A stretch of 64,000 bases of DNA from assembly GCA_944324905.1 (NCBI GenBank), contig CALUYB010000004.1, positions 62,001 through 126,000 of the forward strand. Direction: 5' to 3'. A program made the position numbers and the translations under genes. The stretch's first letter is position 1. Each line of letters starts with the position of its first letter. The stretch is from Candidatus Gastranaerophilales bacterium (GTDB taxonomy: Bacteria > Cyanobacteriota > Vampirovibrionia > Gastranaerophilales > Gastranaerophilaceae). The notes beneath the pieces are model-generated. The model searched no databases. It saw only the letters and a list, made by a program, of their open reading frames with translations, and was not told the origin of the DNA. This document shows positions 19,501-28,584 of this stretch, in pieces.

Positions 19501-20655
19501 TTCATGAAGTGTAATATCGTAGTGATCCGCAGGGTTAGGAATATCGTATCTTTCAATTAAATTTTTTGTATCATTTTGCTGTTCTTTGCTTGCAAGTCTG
19601 TCATCAAAGAACTGAATATAACTTGGCTTATTAGAGTCATAACCCTTAACACCTCTCGGGTTTATAATTTTAAAACCTATATGATCCCATGCGTTTGCAT
19701 GTTGTGGATTTTCACTTGGTATATAATCAGGGAATACGCCAACTTTAATTCTGTCACCGCTTTTTATTTTAAACCAGTTGTAATATGGAGATTTTTTACC
19801 ATTTTTCAACACATCTTGGAAAAAGGGGCTTTGTAAACTATGCGATGTAAAAGCACCATCAGCAATGTAGCCCTTGCCTTCTCTAAATAATTCGGTAAGA
19901 ACTTTTTTAAATTTTGCTTGAGATGGAACCCTTAAAGTGTTTTCACTCCAATATTTATGTGAAGATTTTGTATCTGCGCCGATATAGGGATTTGTCATAA
20001 CATAACGATAAGGAGCAAGTTTTTTATCTTTCTTGTATAAAATACCATCTATATCGCCACCTGCTTTATTAAAGTGGATTCTATTATATTTATTTCTATC
20101 TATACCATTACTAGTATAAGAATCGTAAAAAACATGATAAGCTGAACCTGCTTTTGGTGTTACACCCATTCTGTTTGAAATGACAGTAAATTCACCAAAT
20201 TCATCGTCTTTAAATTTGCTACCTGGGTCATTGTTAATATAAGCTTTTGTTTTTATCTCACCGAAGACATTTTTTTTGTTTTCAGGATCAAGATTTTTAT
20301 ATGCTTGTTTTGCATCTTCTTTATCAACAAGTCTGAATCTGTAACCCATGTACTCACTAAACTTAGGATCGCTTATTACAGTATTTCTAGGATAATCGGT
20401 TGAATTTTTTAATTTAAAATCATGGTAAGAATTATTTATTGTAATTGGATTACAAAAATCTTTATCAATTTTAAAACCGCCATTGCCATCTTCAACTACA
20501 GGGCAAACTTCAAGCAAAATATCGTATTTTTCTCTGTCAAAAGGTGGAGCGTAAAACTTGTAAACATCATCAGGGGTGCGTTCTAAGCCTTTAAATGATA
20601 TTTTTTTAATGTTACTTACACTTTCTTCTTTTAGATTGATTGCTGAAATTTTCAC
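16564..20655 (-). CDS. Very large GH13-type alpha-glucan hydrolase with N-terminal F-x-G signature
   Basis: 1363 residues, about twice the normal alpha-amylase length. The GH13 catalytic regions are clear: region II LNWRFDAAKDI (nucleophile D795), region III YVILELTDLW (acid/base E843) and region IV FWDNHDKPLG (D968), followed by a C-terminal beta domain after GTPFFFAGFDMGS. About 790 residues precede region II; a loop such as RFGEMY is missing there and the block contains unexplained helical sequence (about 440-770). No signal peptide; ISFKG sits at residues 19-23. It starts at GTG 20655 after AAGGGTAAATATT and has its own GCAA-N18-TTTATA element, 74 bases behind the other GH13 gene. Substrate is probably an alpha-glucan such as glycogen; not provable here. 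Confidence 0.85.
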   Translation of the reverse strand: MKISAINLKEESVSNIKKISFKGLERTPDDVYKFYAPPFDREKYDILLEVCPVVEDGNGGFKIDKDFCNPITINNSYHDFKLKNSTDYPRNTVISDPKFSEYMGYRFRLVDKEDAKQAYKNLDPENKKNVFGEIKTKAYINNDPGSKFKDDEFGEFTVISNRMGVTPKAGSAYHVFYDSYTSNGIDRNKYNRIHFNKAGGDIDGILYKKDKKLAPYRYVMTNPYIGADTKSSHKYWSENTLRVPSQAKFKKVLTELFREGKGYIADGAFTSHSLQSPFFQDVLKNGKKSPYYNWFKIKSGDRIKVGVFPDYIPSENPQHANAWDHIGFKIINPRGVKGYDSNKPSYIQFFDDRLASKEQQNDTKNLIERYDIPNPADHYDITLHEDSVQPYFFELDYSDKSVRDRFSGYTNKMLTDKHKELAKEFGDKHSRIIDNIHTFFSFENYDIVEKGRAGGVDYWAGSVDLVKLNLSNPNARPENVQGYYDARQYLYDTGLRWTKFAHDAYVENIALEYAKNNPEGRKNIAEIAYKNDVTPEKLQEMYEDAKSIEFDKNLTNVNAKDAIQDIIKNTNFRYGGLDLSPQLQVVLNTPVFNNYMKTPQTTELLANFIIGTLAKMQDESGEKIIEFLPDSFDVLTSEEGKASLDENKEDKSTETLNKQNVYGNPKFAKLTPYGEAVLELLMPNILSYVVTKAIYPNEIITFDSENDAIVNSDSLKKASLAEAGVYTSGDTNTDAKDLYRNIIFNLENKKLTQEKEKEFASLLKDTSINKMSYAGIQFAKEFIKQARAGLNWRFDAAKDIADLNANANGLRRMEDSIDDMIEFWGTFIKNARDVNPSAYVILELTDLWSYFNDNPAYYYEARNELGPNATNEQIEARVKEIKEMDWGKYINPDIAERMIDEKTGATTGSQYSLFFNMLSQFFSKSFESGNKTHYFADLNSVRDGLEKFIQSGPALSVLFTHKFWDNHDKPLGLSCLAVDMGAYLSRFGINTHNSQITQDDVQTAKRAAQVVIGKNPNDPTSSYDNLSSKAMIIGEMYKNAFTSILKDDKQTLDIINKAISDLAQDKFLGKEEVDFFRAEAFGQTSFDVSTRDILKQARYIANKENIDWLDKNEEKELSKKVLETVLEPAMQKLSKMTDFTCAMPGTPFFFAGFDMGSTGYEYLTKNITQQNRNLVRHEWVDPSSSEFIPKIKEYNDRLNASCSLYKEYGMSAMSEGTPVILPQKDSKNLLAMLKYDKKGSNVIQVISNMGIEESSPYELSKPKSVVVPSVKIADKNGIEYKIKDAKGNNAELHRKVYDKSKAKFVDETDSNGKPVKYVVVDGELRRADGKSIVLNDNVTTFYKPLMNDSQKQLDIMKRYHIAG

Positions 20656-20690
20656 AATATTTACCCTTGTTTGTTATTCCCTTCAATTTT

Positions 20691-20718
20691 TATAAAACAT
20701 CTGAACCAATAAAATTGC
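20691..20718 (-). promoter_or_regulatory. GCAA-N18-TTTATA promoter-like element before the large GH13 gene
   Basis: Minus strand: GGCAA, 18-base spacer ending CAGATGT, TTTATA, ending 35 bases before the GTG start. An exact member of the shared element. It lies in the 74-base gap behind the upstream GH13 gene, so the large GH13 gene can be transcribed on its own as well as by read-through. Confidence 0.55.
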
Positions 20719-20729
20719 CTGTTTTAAAT

Positions 20730-22571
20730 CTATTTTTTACAGATGTTATCAGTGTACGCTGCCGATTGTCCTAAATTTTCTTCGGATTTATCTCGAGGTT
20801 TTAAATAGTTCTCAAAATTTTGCTTCATTACATTTTCTGGTTTTGAATAGTATTCAATTTCGGGCGTATTAATTTCAAATACATGTGCCCTTAGTGGCCC
20901 TAAATCAACTGTTAAAGTATTTGGCGACTTTTGGAAATAGCTTGGTTGAGCGTAAGAAGGAACAAGATTTTTAAGTTCTTGATCTACCTTAAATCCCGGT
21001 ATTTGTATTTTTGCGCTTCTTCTTAAATTTGCATTCCTGTTGGCAACAACCAAAAGTGTTTTACCGTCTTTGTGTCTTGCATAAGCAATTACTTCAGGAT
21101 TATTGGTTTCAAGTTTAATTAATGAACCATACTGATTTATATCCTTGTATTTATTTCTCATGCTATGTGTTTGTTTTATTAAGTCTTGAATTTCGGGAAA
21201 ATCACCACCTGGTCTTCTTGAGTTGTTAAATATATCGAGTCTGCCGGTATGAACCGTACATTCATTGTTGTCTGTTTGTGAATTTGCCACTTTAGCATGG
21301 TCATATGGGTATAAATAATAATCGCCCGTTTGTACACCGTCTATGTAGTATGGATTAACCATAGGGAGCGTATTTTGCAGAACAGTTGTAAACATAACCC
21401 AAGGTGCACCGCCTTGATACATAGGACTTTGATCATCATGAGTTGTCATAGAACCAATTAGAGACTTAGGTTCGCTCATTCTATTAGACATATCAATATT
21501 TTCTTTCATATACTTAAATATGTCATCAGCTTTTGTCCATTGGCTCAGGATGTGGAATTGACCATAATATGAGTTAAATCCGCCTCTCAATTGATCTTCA
21601 GGTCTATCATATGGCATATTTAGCTGTGGTGAGGCATCTTCATGGGTGTAAGACTCTGCCAACCAACCAAATTGAGAATCAAGAGTATGAGAATAAGGAA
21701 TTAATACATTCCAGAACTCAATCGGTTTAGCACGGGAAACATCGGCCCTTATACCATCAATGCCAAGTTCAACGCAAGCATCAACGTATTTTTTATGCAT
21801 ATCAACAAGTTTGGGGTTCAATATTCTCTTGCCTTCATCATCCCAAACTCTGAACATTCTAATATCTTGCCAACCTTGTGGAGTTTTGTCTTGACCGTCT
21901 TTTTCTTTTGCCATTAGTTCAGGATGTCTTTTTGCAAAGTCAAGGCTTGCACAAGACGGCAAGTCTAACATAACTGAAATGCCGCGTTTATGACATTCAT
22001 CAATAAATATTTTAAAGTGATCCCAAGCAGTACCAGGGGTATTAGGGTCTTTTAAATTAGGGTCAACTGCAAGTTTGCCATCATCTTCTATAAATTTATC
22101 AGGCGCATAAAGTGAACCTGCAATACCCATAGCCAAAGTTTTACCTGTCGGATGAATGGGTAAAATATGCAAGGTATTTATACCCATATCTTTAATTTCA
22201 TCAAGTCTGTCTATGGCATTTATAAAATTACCAGATATTTCACCTTCTTGAATAAGCCCGTTACCATCAAGGTCCTTAGCGTTCATTGTTCTTGGAACAA
22301 CACCCAAAATTATTGCTTCGTTATTTCTTAGCATATCCCTAAAATGGTTATTCCATTGAACATTTTGAACGTTAGCATTATTGTTTATAGGTTGAATTTT
22401 TTGAGTTGGTAAAATTTGACTTGTTTGCTTAATAATATATTTGCTAACCATAGGGTTGTATGGCAGCTCTTGTTGTGTTTGGGGTTGCTGTTGTGTTTGT
22501 TCCTGAGCCTTTTTAGGAGCTGTATTTTGAGGATAAATAATATATTTTTGTGCTACGTTACTTATTTGCAT
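20730..22571 (-). CDS. GH13 alpha-amylase family enzyme
   Basis: 613 residues with a complete GH13 barrel: MGINTLHILPIHPTGK (region I neighbourhood), ISVMLDLPSCAS, region II GIDGIRADVSRA (nucleophile D277), region III WLAESYTHED (acid/base E306) and region IV MTTHDDQSP (D379). A C-terminal beta domain follows with KTLLVVANRNANLRRSAKIQ. The first 65 residues are a Gln/Pro-rich linker (QEQTQQQPQTQQ) without signal peptide or F-x-G signature. It may act on maltodextrin or glycogen in the cytoplasm, and the exact specificity is open. The start overlaps the stop of the upstream membrane-protein gene by 14 bases, so the pair is translationally coupled. Confidence 0.9.
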   Translation of the reverse strand: MQISNVAQKYIIYPQNTAPKKAQEQTQQQPQTQQELPYNPMVSKYIIKQTSQILPTQKIQPINNNANVQNVQWNNHFRDMLRNNEAIILGVVPRTMNAKDLDGNGLIQEGEISGNFINAIDRLDEIKDMGINTLHILPIHPTGKTLAMGIAGSLYAPDKFIEDDGKLAVDPNLKDPNTPGTAWDHFKIFIDECHKRGISVMLDLPSCASLDFAKRHPELMAKEKDGQDKTPQGWQDIRMFRVWDDEGKRILNPKLVDMHKKYVDACVELGIDGIRADVSRAKPIEFWNVLIPYSHTLDSQFGWLAESYTHEDASPQLNMPYDRPEDQLRGGFNSYYGQFHILSQWTKADDIFKYMKENIDMSNRMSEPKSLIGSMTTHDDQSPMYQGGAPWVMFTTVLQNTLPMVNPYYIDGVQTGDYYLYPYDHAKVANSQTDNNECTVHTGRLDIFNNSRRPGGDFPEIQDLIKQTHSMRNKYKDINQYGSLIKLETNNPEVIAYARHKDGKTLLVVANRNANLRRSAKIQIPGFKVDQELKNLVPSYAQPSYFQKSPNTLTVDLGPLRAHVFEINTPEIEYYSKPENVMKQNFENYLKPRDKSEENLGQSAAYTDNICKK

Positions 22572-25026
22572 TTACACCTCCGTTATCTTTTTTTTGTTTG
22601 TAGAGATGTTCATTTCTTGCCTTTCCAAAGAATAGCTGAGTAATCAATGTAGCTCCAATCGCAACGCCTGTTAAAGTACCAAAGATTTTAAACCAGTGTC
22701 TATCATTATAAATTTTACTTGCGGTTTCCATAAGTAAATCAGAACCTGCTTTACCAAGCATTGAGTACTGAGTTTTTTGCAGCGCACCTGTTGCTGCATC
22801 AGGAATTTCATGGCCGCGTCTGGCAAAATCTACAGTTTGGGCGTATATATTATAGAAATTTTCTCTTGTTGCCTTAAGTCTTGCAAGTAATGCAGGAGCA
22901 CAGCTTTCTGTTGTGTCCTTAGCAAGACTACCATAAGGTCTTGCATTTTCTCCTATCATATCTGTTTCTTTAAAGAGTAATTTTACAATATTTACAGCTT
23001 CGTCACCGTTTTTATCTAAATAAAATTTATTTGAAAGGTCATTCATTGAAGAATCATAAATAATATTGCGGCAAATTTTAATTACATAATCACTAAGTTC
23101 ATCTTCACCTGTTAGGTATTTCCAATATGCCTTTAGCTCACCTGTTTGCAATCTTTTTTCAAAGTCAGCTTCAAGCAGATATCTGTGACCTGTAGCTCTT
23201 ATGCCTGCGCCTTTTTCTTCAACAAATAAGTTTATGGTTTTTCCAAATAAAGATTCACGTTTTTTGTTATTTGCAACAAGTTCGCCTTTTAAGCCTGCAA
23301 TTGGAGAATCATCAGGGATATTTTTAATAAATCTATTGAAGTCTTCTGAAATTTTCAATTTTATTTGTTGCAATAATTTATCAATTGTACTTGCTTCGTA
23401 TTTGGATTGTTTTTCTGTTAAATCTGAAATAAATATTTTATAATACTCGTCATCTGCAGCAATTTTAGATAGATGTTTTACCAAAATTTCTCTTGAAGAT
23501 TGTGCAGATTGTCTTGCAACTTTTAGTTCTTTTGTTGGAATATGAGCAGCTTTTACAAGTTCCTGGGTAGATCTTAAATGAATGCCTGTGTAAATTGATT
23601 CATATTTTTGTCCTACCAAACTATTTATAAAATCAGCATAAACACTGGTACGAGCGCTCATTGGTCTTACTTGAGTTTCATAAATATCCAATAAATCCTT
23701 GTAGAATTGTTTAAGGGTTTCAGGGCTTACATCTTGAGCTTTGATACATTGTTTATAGATATCTTTTAATCTTTTTAATTCATCTGGATTTTGTACATTA
23801 CCAGCTATTGTATCAAATAAGTTTTCGAGTTCTTTAGCACCAATTAAGCCCTTGCTTTCTTTTTGGTTTTTAATTTTTATCAATTCTTTTAACACTTTTG
23901 AAGTTAAATCTTGCGCACCTGAGTTACCTTGTAAGTCACTAACACCGCCTAAATTTCTTTTTAGCACAGGAATAACTTCATCGATTTTTAAATTACCGTT
24001 TGTTGCATCTTGATTTTTCATTAAAAGATACTTTTGATTAATTCGAGTTTTTATATCGGGCGCAAAACCTGGAAGCTCAGCTATTAAATTAGCATCATCT
24101 AATTCTTTTGCGTTAATCATTACTTTAAACGGATCAAAAAGTGATGAAATTTCATTTAGGAATTTTTCATCCGGCGCCGTTGTTCTGTTTTCAAGAATTT
24201 GCTTAACTTGTTTTGAGTCAATTGAGTTAAAACTTTTATCTTTAAGTTTCTTTTTTACAAGATTTTCAGGGTTTTTAATGCCATTTAAAGCTTTATTATA
24301 TTGTGAATTCACAATATATTTTGTAACCCCTCTTTCAGATAAATTACAAATCATGGAAGTTAAAAGAGGGCTAAAACCCGCAGTCAACATCCAAAGGGTG
24401 TTACCTTGCAGAGCAACCGTTCTCATTTTTTCTTTTGTAAGCTCTTTATAATCGGGTAATTTTTTATCTACGCCCATTTTATCTGCAATTTTATCAATTT
24501 GCTCATCGGAATATAAATCAGGAATAAATTGGTTATCAAGGAATAATCTTTTTTTACGACCTTGTGCGTCAATGTATTGCTGACGAATATCAAAACCGTA
24601 GCGCAGTTTTAGAGGTTCTGAAATAAATAATCTGGGCCAAGCTGCCATTGATGCAAAAAATGCGCCTGCACCAATAAATTCCATTAAACCTTTTGTACCT
24701 GTACCGCGTCTTGTAAATAAGTAAGAAGCAATGCCTAAGCTGCCCAACTTCATGCCTAAATCGTTAAATCTACCAAGTTGATTATCATTAGATTTGCCTG
24801 TAGCAAGAGCTTTACCGAGTTCTACAACATCTTTCCCTGTATCAGCAGTTGCAATAATAAAGCTTGAGACAGGATTACGGCTTTTTAAAAGATAAGCCCT
24901 GTGCTGTTGTGGCGCAATAGAGTTTGCATTCAAAAGAAAAGCTCTGTATATGTCTTGATTAGCAATTTTTCCTATTAATTGCTGTTTGTTTTGTTGATTT
25001 TGAATAGGAGTGCTTATTTTATTCAT
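22558..25026 (-). CDS. Large membrane-associated protein of unknown function, coupled to GH13 genes
   Basis: 822 residues, not recognised. Hydrophobic segments occur at about 100-115 and 125-145 (LMEFIGAGAFFASMAAWPRLF), near 220 (TLWMLTAGFSPLLTSMICNL) and at the C-terminus (IFGTLTGVAIGATLITQLFFG, with a short basic tail). Between them lies a region of about 500 residues that is helical and highly charged. No nucleotide-binding or catalytic motif is visible. It begins one base inside the stop of the upstream gene (TAATG) and overlaps the downstream GH13 gene by 14 bases. The tight coupling suggests it helps anchor or organise the hydrolases; that is inference. Confidence 0.75.
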   Translation of the reverse strand: MNKISTPIQNQQNKQQLIGKIANQDIYRAFLLNANSIAPQQHRAYLLKSRNPVSSFIIATADTGKDVVELGKALATGKSNDNQLGRFNDLGMKLGSLGIASYLFTRRGTGTKGLMEFIGAGAFFASMAAWPRLFISEPLKLRYGFDIRQQYIDAQGRKKRLFLDNQFIPDLYSDEQIDKIADKMGVDKKLPDYKELTKEKMRTVALQGNTLWMLTAGFSPLLTSMICNLSERGVTKYIVNSQYNKALNGIKNPENLVKKKLKDKSFNSIDSKQVKQILENRTTAPDEKFLNEISSLFDPFKVMINAKELDDANLIAELPGFAPDIKTRINQKYLLMKNQDATNGNLKIDEVIPVLKRNLGGVSDLQGNSGAQDLTSKVLKELIKIKNQKESKGLIGAKELENLFDTIAGNVQNPDELKRLKDIYKQCIKAQDVSPETLKQFYKDLLDIYETQVRPMSARTSVYADFINSLVGQKYESIYTGIHLRSTQELVKAAHIPTKELKVARQSAQSSREILVKHLSKIAADDEYYKIFISDLTEKQSKYEASTIDKLLQQIKLKISEDFNRFIKNIPDDSPIAGLKGELVANNKKRESLFGKTINLFVEEKGAGIRATGHRYLLEADFEKRLQTGELKAYWKYLTGEDELSDYVIKICRNIIYDSSMNDLSNKFYLDKNGDEAVNIVKLLFKETDMIGENARPYGSLAKDTTESCAPALLARLKATRENFYNIYAQTVDFARRGHEIPDAATGALQKTQYSMLGKAGSDLLMETASKIYNDRHWFKIFGTLTGVAIGATLITQLFFGKARNEHLYKQKKDNGGVNANK

Positions 25027-26060
25027 TATAGCACCTCGTATTCTTTGTTAATATCAATTTGTGTGTCAGGTTGATTATTTGCAATTTTAAATCCGCGTGT
25101 AGCATTATATATACCTAAAATCGTAGAAGCAGCAGCCCCAAAAATAAGCGTTCTACCTACTATTTTTGAAGCAGTAGTAAATTTTTTATTGTTTCCGTTG
25201 TATAAATCCAAAAAGCTGTCTTTTAAAGTAGTAGCAAAATTCCTACCAAAACCTGTAAGTCTTTGGCTCATGGTACCTGAAATTGGCATTTTAATTTTTC
25301 TTTCAAAAGGTTCTTGAGCAGCAAGTGCAACACCTAAAGCTGCCCATATAAAGGAGCTTATTGACCTTGCGGAACTAAGTTTTGTAATAACTTCTCTTAC
25401 TTTTTCTTGAACTGTTTGCTCAGGACAATTTAGAGGATCTTTAAAGCCCATTTTTCTAGCTATTTTGTCCCACCAAAGGTTTCTGTTTCCTTTCTTTTCA
25501 CCCATTTTATTTAATAGGTCAAAACGAGGGAAATCAACACTTTCAAACACTCTATGGTATTCAATTCTTGTTAAAGCCTTATCACCTGTATTTTCAGGAA
25601 GCTCTTTGACAAATTTTTTATAAGGCATTTCAGGGTCTATACCGGTTTTCAACTGGACGCCCTTATTTAAGAATTTTGCACCGAGCCATTTGCCTAGGGC
25701 GTAAAAAACAACACCAAAAGCCATTTTTCTACCAGGGGCAGCAGCAAACGCCCTATCTGGCATTTTAAAACCTTTATTTGCAGCATTAAACAAAGCTATT
25801 AGCGTGGCAGAACCAACAATATTTGGTATCAAGCCTAAAGATAAAAATTCATAGAAATTAGAGTTTCTTGAACCCTTCATACCCTTTGGCGCGTAGACAA
25901 AAACATCATTTACAAGCTTGCTCAAAGTTATTCTGGCGCCGGTTAATGGAGTTTTTTTAATAATTGTATCAGAAGTATTTGAAAGCTCCTTCTCCGGTTT
26001 ATTTTGAACGTAGTATGCGTTCTTTGGTATATTCTCTGTTTTTACCTGTCCTGTTTGCAC
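25026..26060 (-). CDS. Membrane protein of unknown function, first gene of the GH13 operon
   Basis: 344 residues. A polar N-terminus of about 55 residues is followed by hydrophobic segments at about 88-108 (FLSLGLIPNIVGSATLIALF), 125-140 (MAFGVVFYALGKWLGA), 230-250 (ISSFIWAALGVALAA) and 300-320 (TLIFGAAASTILGIY). Cytoplasmic-looking charged loops lie between. The block LKTGID...KK loosely resembles LRYGFD...KK in the next gene, so the two may be distant relatives. The start is GTG at 26060 behind GGAGTGTTATTAACAAG. Function unknown. It leads an overlapping operon with the 822-residue protein and a GH13 enzyme. Confidence 0.72.
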   Translation of the reverse strand: MQTGQVKTENIPKNAYYVQNKPEKELSNTSDTIIKKTPLTGARITLSKLVNDVFVYAPKGMKGSRNSNFYEFLSLGLIPNIVGSATLIALFNAANKGFKMPDRAFAAAPGRKMAFGVVFYALGKWLGAKFLNKGVQLKTGIDPEMPYKKFVKELPENTGDKALTRIEYHRVFESVDFPRFDLLNKMGEKKGNRNLWWDKIARKMGFKDPLNCPEQTVQEKVREVITKLSSARSISSFIWAALGVALAAQEPFERKIKMPISGTMSQRLTGFGRNFATTLKDSFLDLYNGNNKKFTTASKIVGRTLIFGAAASTILGIYNATRGFKIANNQPDTQIDINKEYEVL

Positions 26061-26102
26061 CTTGTTAATAACACTCCAAAAAAATTAACACACACATATT
26101 TT

Positions 26103-26129
26103 CTAAAAAGCATGAATAAAAATTTTTGT
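26103..26129 (-). promoter_or_regulatory. Weak relative of the GCAA-N18-TTTATA element
   Basis: Minus strand: ACAA, T-rich spacer of 16-17 bases ending CATGC, then TTTTTA(G). It resembles the exact elements, with CATG directly before the T-run, but one box base and the spacing differ. It lies about 43 bases before the GTG start at 26060. Confidence 0.3.
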
Positions 26130-26220
26130 TAGTTAATTTAAAAAACTTTACATTCATTAACAAATATTTTTATTGCACCAACAACATTACTAAAATGTAG
26201 ATAAATCCACAAAAATTATG

Positions 26221-26232
26221 TAAAATAATTAT
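26221..26232 (+). promoter_or_regulatory. -10 hexamer directly before a leaderless start
   Basis: TAAAAT (26221-26226), preceded by TATG, is followed by six bases (AATTAT) and the ATG at 26233. No Shine-Dalgarno sequence precedes the start. Confidence 0.5.
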
Positions 26233-28584
26233 ATGGAAATATCTGATTTTCAATTTAGTAATGAAATTATAAGTAAAATTTATAATTTTTACAACTCGAC
26301 AGATGAGCTATTGCTTTTGTGCGGTTTTTCTGGTTGTGCTAAAAGTGAAATTTTAAATAAAACTTTAGAAAATCAAGATGAAAACACTCTAATCTTTAGG
26401 CACTTATGTTTTGAAAACACAACAATAGATGACTTTTTGCTAAATTTTTACGATTCATTTAGGAAGTATTCTCTTGAAAAAAAAGTCAGCCTAAAAAAAA
26501 GCATGGGCGAAAGTTTTAAAAATAAAGTAAGTTTTTACTTTAAAAACATGGATAAAAAATGCATTATTGCAGTCGATAATTTTGAACTTGTAGAAAATAA
26601 TCTTGAAATTTTAAACTTTTTATCTCACATTGCAAGTTTTGAAAACACAAAAGTAGTACTTATTTCAAGGGAAAATAACATAGATTTTTTCATAAACGAC
26701 AATCTGCCATGCCGGATTATTGAAATTGAACCTGACACAAAAGAAGGTTTTAGAGAAAAAATTAAAAACGAAGAAATCGAAATAAACGATGAAACTTTAG
26801 ATAAACTATATGAACTAACTCAAGGTCACAGACTTTATTTAAGGATGGTTTTAAGGTATTCAAAAATCACAGGTTTAAAAATTTCAGAACTTTTAGCTGA
26901 ATTTGAAAAAAAAGAAAATAATTTCGAGGATTTTATAATTTTAAAATTAATTTCGCTAGTACCCAGCGTATATTTTGGTTTTATAAAAAATTTAAGCAGT
27001 CTAAAACACTCTGTAAGCGTTGATTTTATAAAATACTACAATCTTGGTGACATTAAACAAATTGAATACCTTGAGAGAAATTATTTAATCTCAAAATATG
27101 ATAATGATATTATTTTGAGAAATTATTTTAAACAATATTTTATAAGCACACTTTCCTTGCAAGAAAAATATGAAATATTTTCACGTCTTGTTGAAATTTA
27201 TGAAGAAGAACTCTCAAAAAGCCCACGCGATAGGCTTTTAAGACTTTCAAGAGAAAGCATCAGAAAACAAATTGAGGTTGTGAGGAAAAATATTCCTGCT
27301 CTTGGTAAACAAACAAGTGTGTCAAAAAGTAATTTTTCATACATTTCATTATCTCAAGAGGGCTCAAACCCTTGGTTTGACAAAAAAGAAATGGATAGAA
27401 AACAAAAATATCTTGATAAAAAAAGAGAACTGCAAAATAAAAAACTTACCCCAAAAAGAAGCACTTTAAGCGAAGAAGACGCGCTTATGCTTAAAGAATA
27501 CCGAAGAAGAAAATATGAAGTTGAGCAAATTGAAAAAATAGAAAACGAAGAATTTAATTTCTTAGAAGAATTTAAAAGGGCAGATGAGCTTGAACAAGAC
27601 TACCAGTATGCTCAGGCAAATGAAATTTTGTCACAGTTAAAGAGCAAAACCGATGACACTCAAACAAAAATAGAAATTCTTGAACACCTTGCGCATAACA
27701 GTGAAAAATTAAATAATTTTGAGCATGCCCTTGATTATTATACTCAAGTAAGCTCCTTACACCTTTTGAAAAAAGATTATGAAAAATATTATAAAACCAT
27801 ACTTGAGGTTGCTAATTTGTATAAAAATTTATACAGATTTTCAAGCGCAAAAGAACAGTATTTAAAAATTGCAAATTGCGAACAAGAAATAAATAATTCA
27901 ATAAAAACGCTGGCTTACCTGGGTTTAGGGGATGTTTTTGAAAGTGAAAATTCAATAAATCAAGCGCTTGAAAATTACAATTTCGCACTTGACTTTGCAG
28001 ATGAAAAAGACACAAATACACTGTGCGAAATTTATTTTAAAATAGCAATTTTATATGATGATATGCAAGATTTTAAAAACGCACAGGAATTTTATTTAAA
28101 GAACATAAACACAAGCTCTAATCCTGATACAAACAGGTGGATTTCACAAAGCTACGTTAATTTAGGGTTAATTTATTCTTACGAAAATAACATTGATGAA
28201 GCTAAAAACTACATAGAGCTTGCGCTTAAAACCGATAGGGAAAACAAAAACCTCTCAGGCATTTACTTTGCAGCGCGCGAGCTTTCAAAAATATATGAAA
28301 CTGAAAATCTGGAACTTGCAATTGATTACCTAAAAGAAGCACTTGAGTGCGCAAAGAAAATGCATGACGAATTTAAAGAAGCTTTTGCTTATCTTGAATT
28401 AGGTGATTTATATTATAATTTTAATCAGGATGAAATGGCACTTATTAACTTTTTTGAAGCTAAAAAAGCCCTTGGGGCAAACATTTTAGAAGAAAATGAA
28501 CAGATAATAAATCAGAGAATAAATGACATGAAAATAAAAATGCTGCCTTTAGAATTTCAAAGAATAGAGGAAAATTATGTTTAG
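26233..28584 (+). CDS. STAND-type ATPase with TPR repeats
   Basis: 783 residues. An N-terminal P-loop ATPase domain has Walker A GFSGCAKS (31-38) and Walker B IIAVDN (111-116), then VVLISREN, in the style of NB-ARC/STAND signalling ATPases. A charged linker (about 380-440) leads into a C-terminal array of tetratricopeptide-like repeats (about 455-760; for example ALDYYTQVSSL, ALENYNFALDFADE, AKNYIELALKTD). The last Lys-Thr/Ser of Walker A is K-S, so ATP binding is plausible. Such proteins are molecular switches or scaffolds; the output domain is not obvious. The gene overlaps rsmG by eight bases and is predicted to be leaderless. Confidence 0.85.
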   Translation: MEISDFQFSNEIISKIYNFYNSTDELLLLCGFSGCAKSEILNKTLENQDENTLIFRHLCFENTTIDDFLLNFYDSFRKYSLEKKVSLKKSMGESFKNKVSFYFKNMDKKCIIAVDNFELVENNLEILNFLSHIASFENTKVVLISRENNIDFFINDNLPCRIIEIEPDTKEGFREKIKNEEIEINDETLDKLYELTQGHRLYLRMVLRYSKITGLKISELLAEFEKKENNFEDFIILKLISLVPSVYFGFIKNLSSLKHSVSVDFIKYYNLGDIKQIEYLERNYLISKYDNDIILRNYFKQYFISTLSLQEKYEIFSRLVEIYEEELSKSPRDRLLRLSRESIRKQIEVVRKNIPALGKQTSVSKSNFSYISLSQEGSNPWFDKKEMDRKQKYLDKKRELQNKKLTPKRSTLSEEDALMLKEYRRRKYEVEQIEKIENEEFNFLEEFKRADELEQDYQYAQANEILSQLKSKTDDTQTKIEILEHLAHNSEKLNNFEHALDYYTQVSSLHLLKKDYEKYYKTILEVANLYKNLYRFSSAKEQYLKIANCEQEINNSIKTLAYLGLGDVFESENSINQALENYNFALDFADEKDTNTLCEIYFKIAILYDDMQDFKNAQEFYLKNINTSSNPDTNRWISQSYVNLGLIYSYENNIDEAKNYIELALKTDRENKNLSGIYFAARELSKIYETENLELAIDYLKEALECAKKMHDEFKEAFAYLELGDLYYNFNQDEMALINFFEAKKALGANILEENEQIINQRINDMKIKMLPLEFQRIEENYV

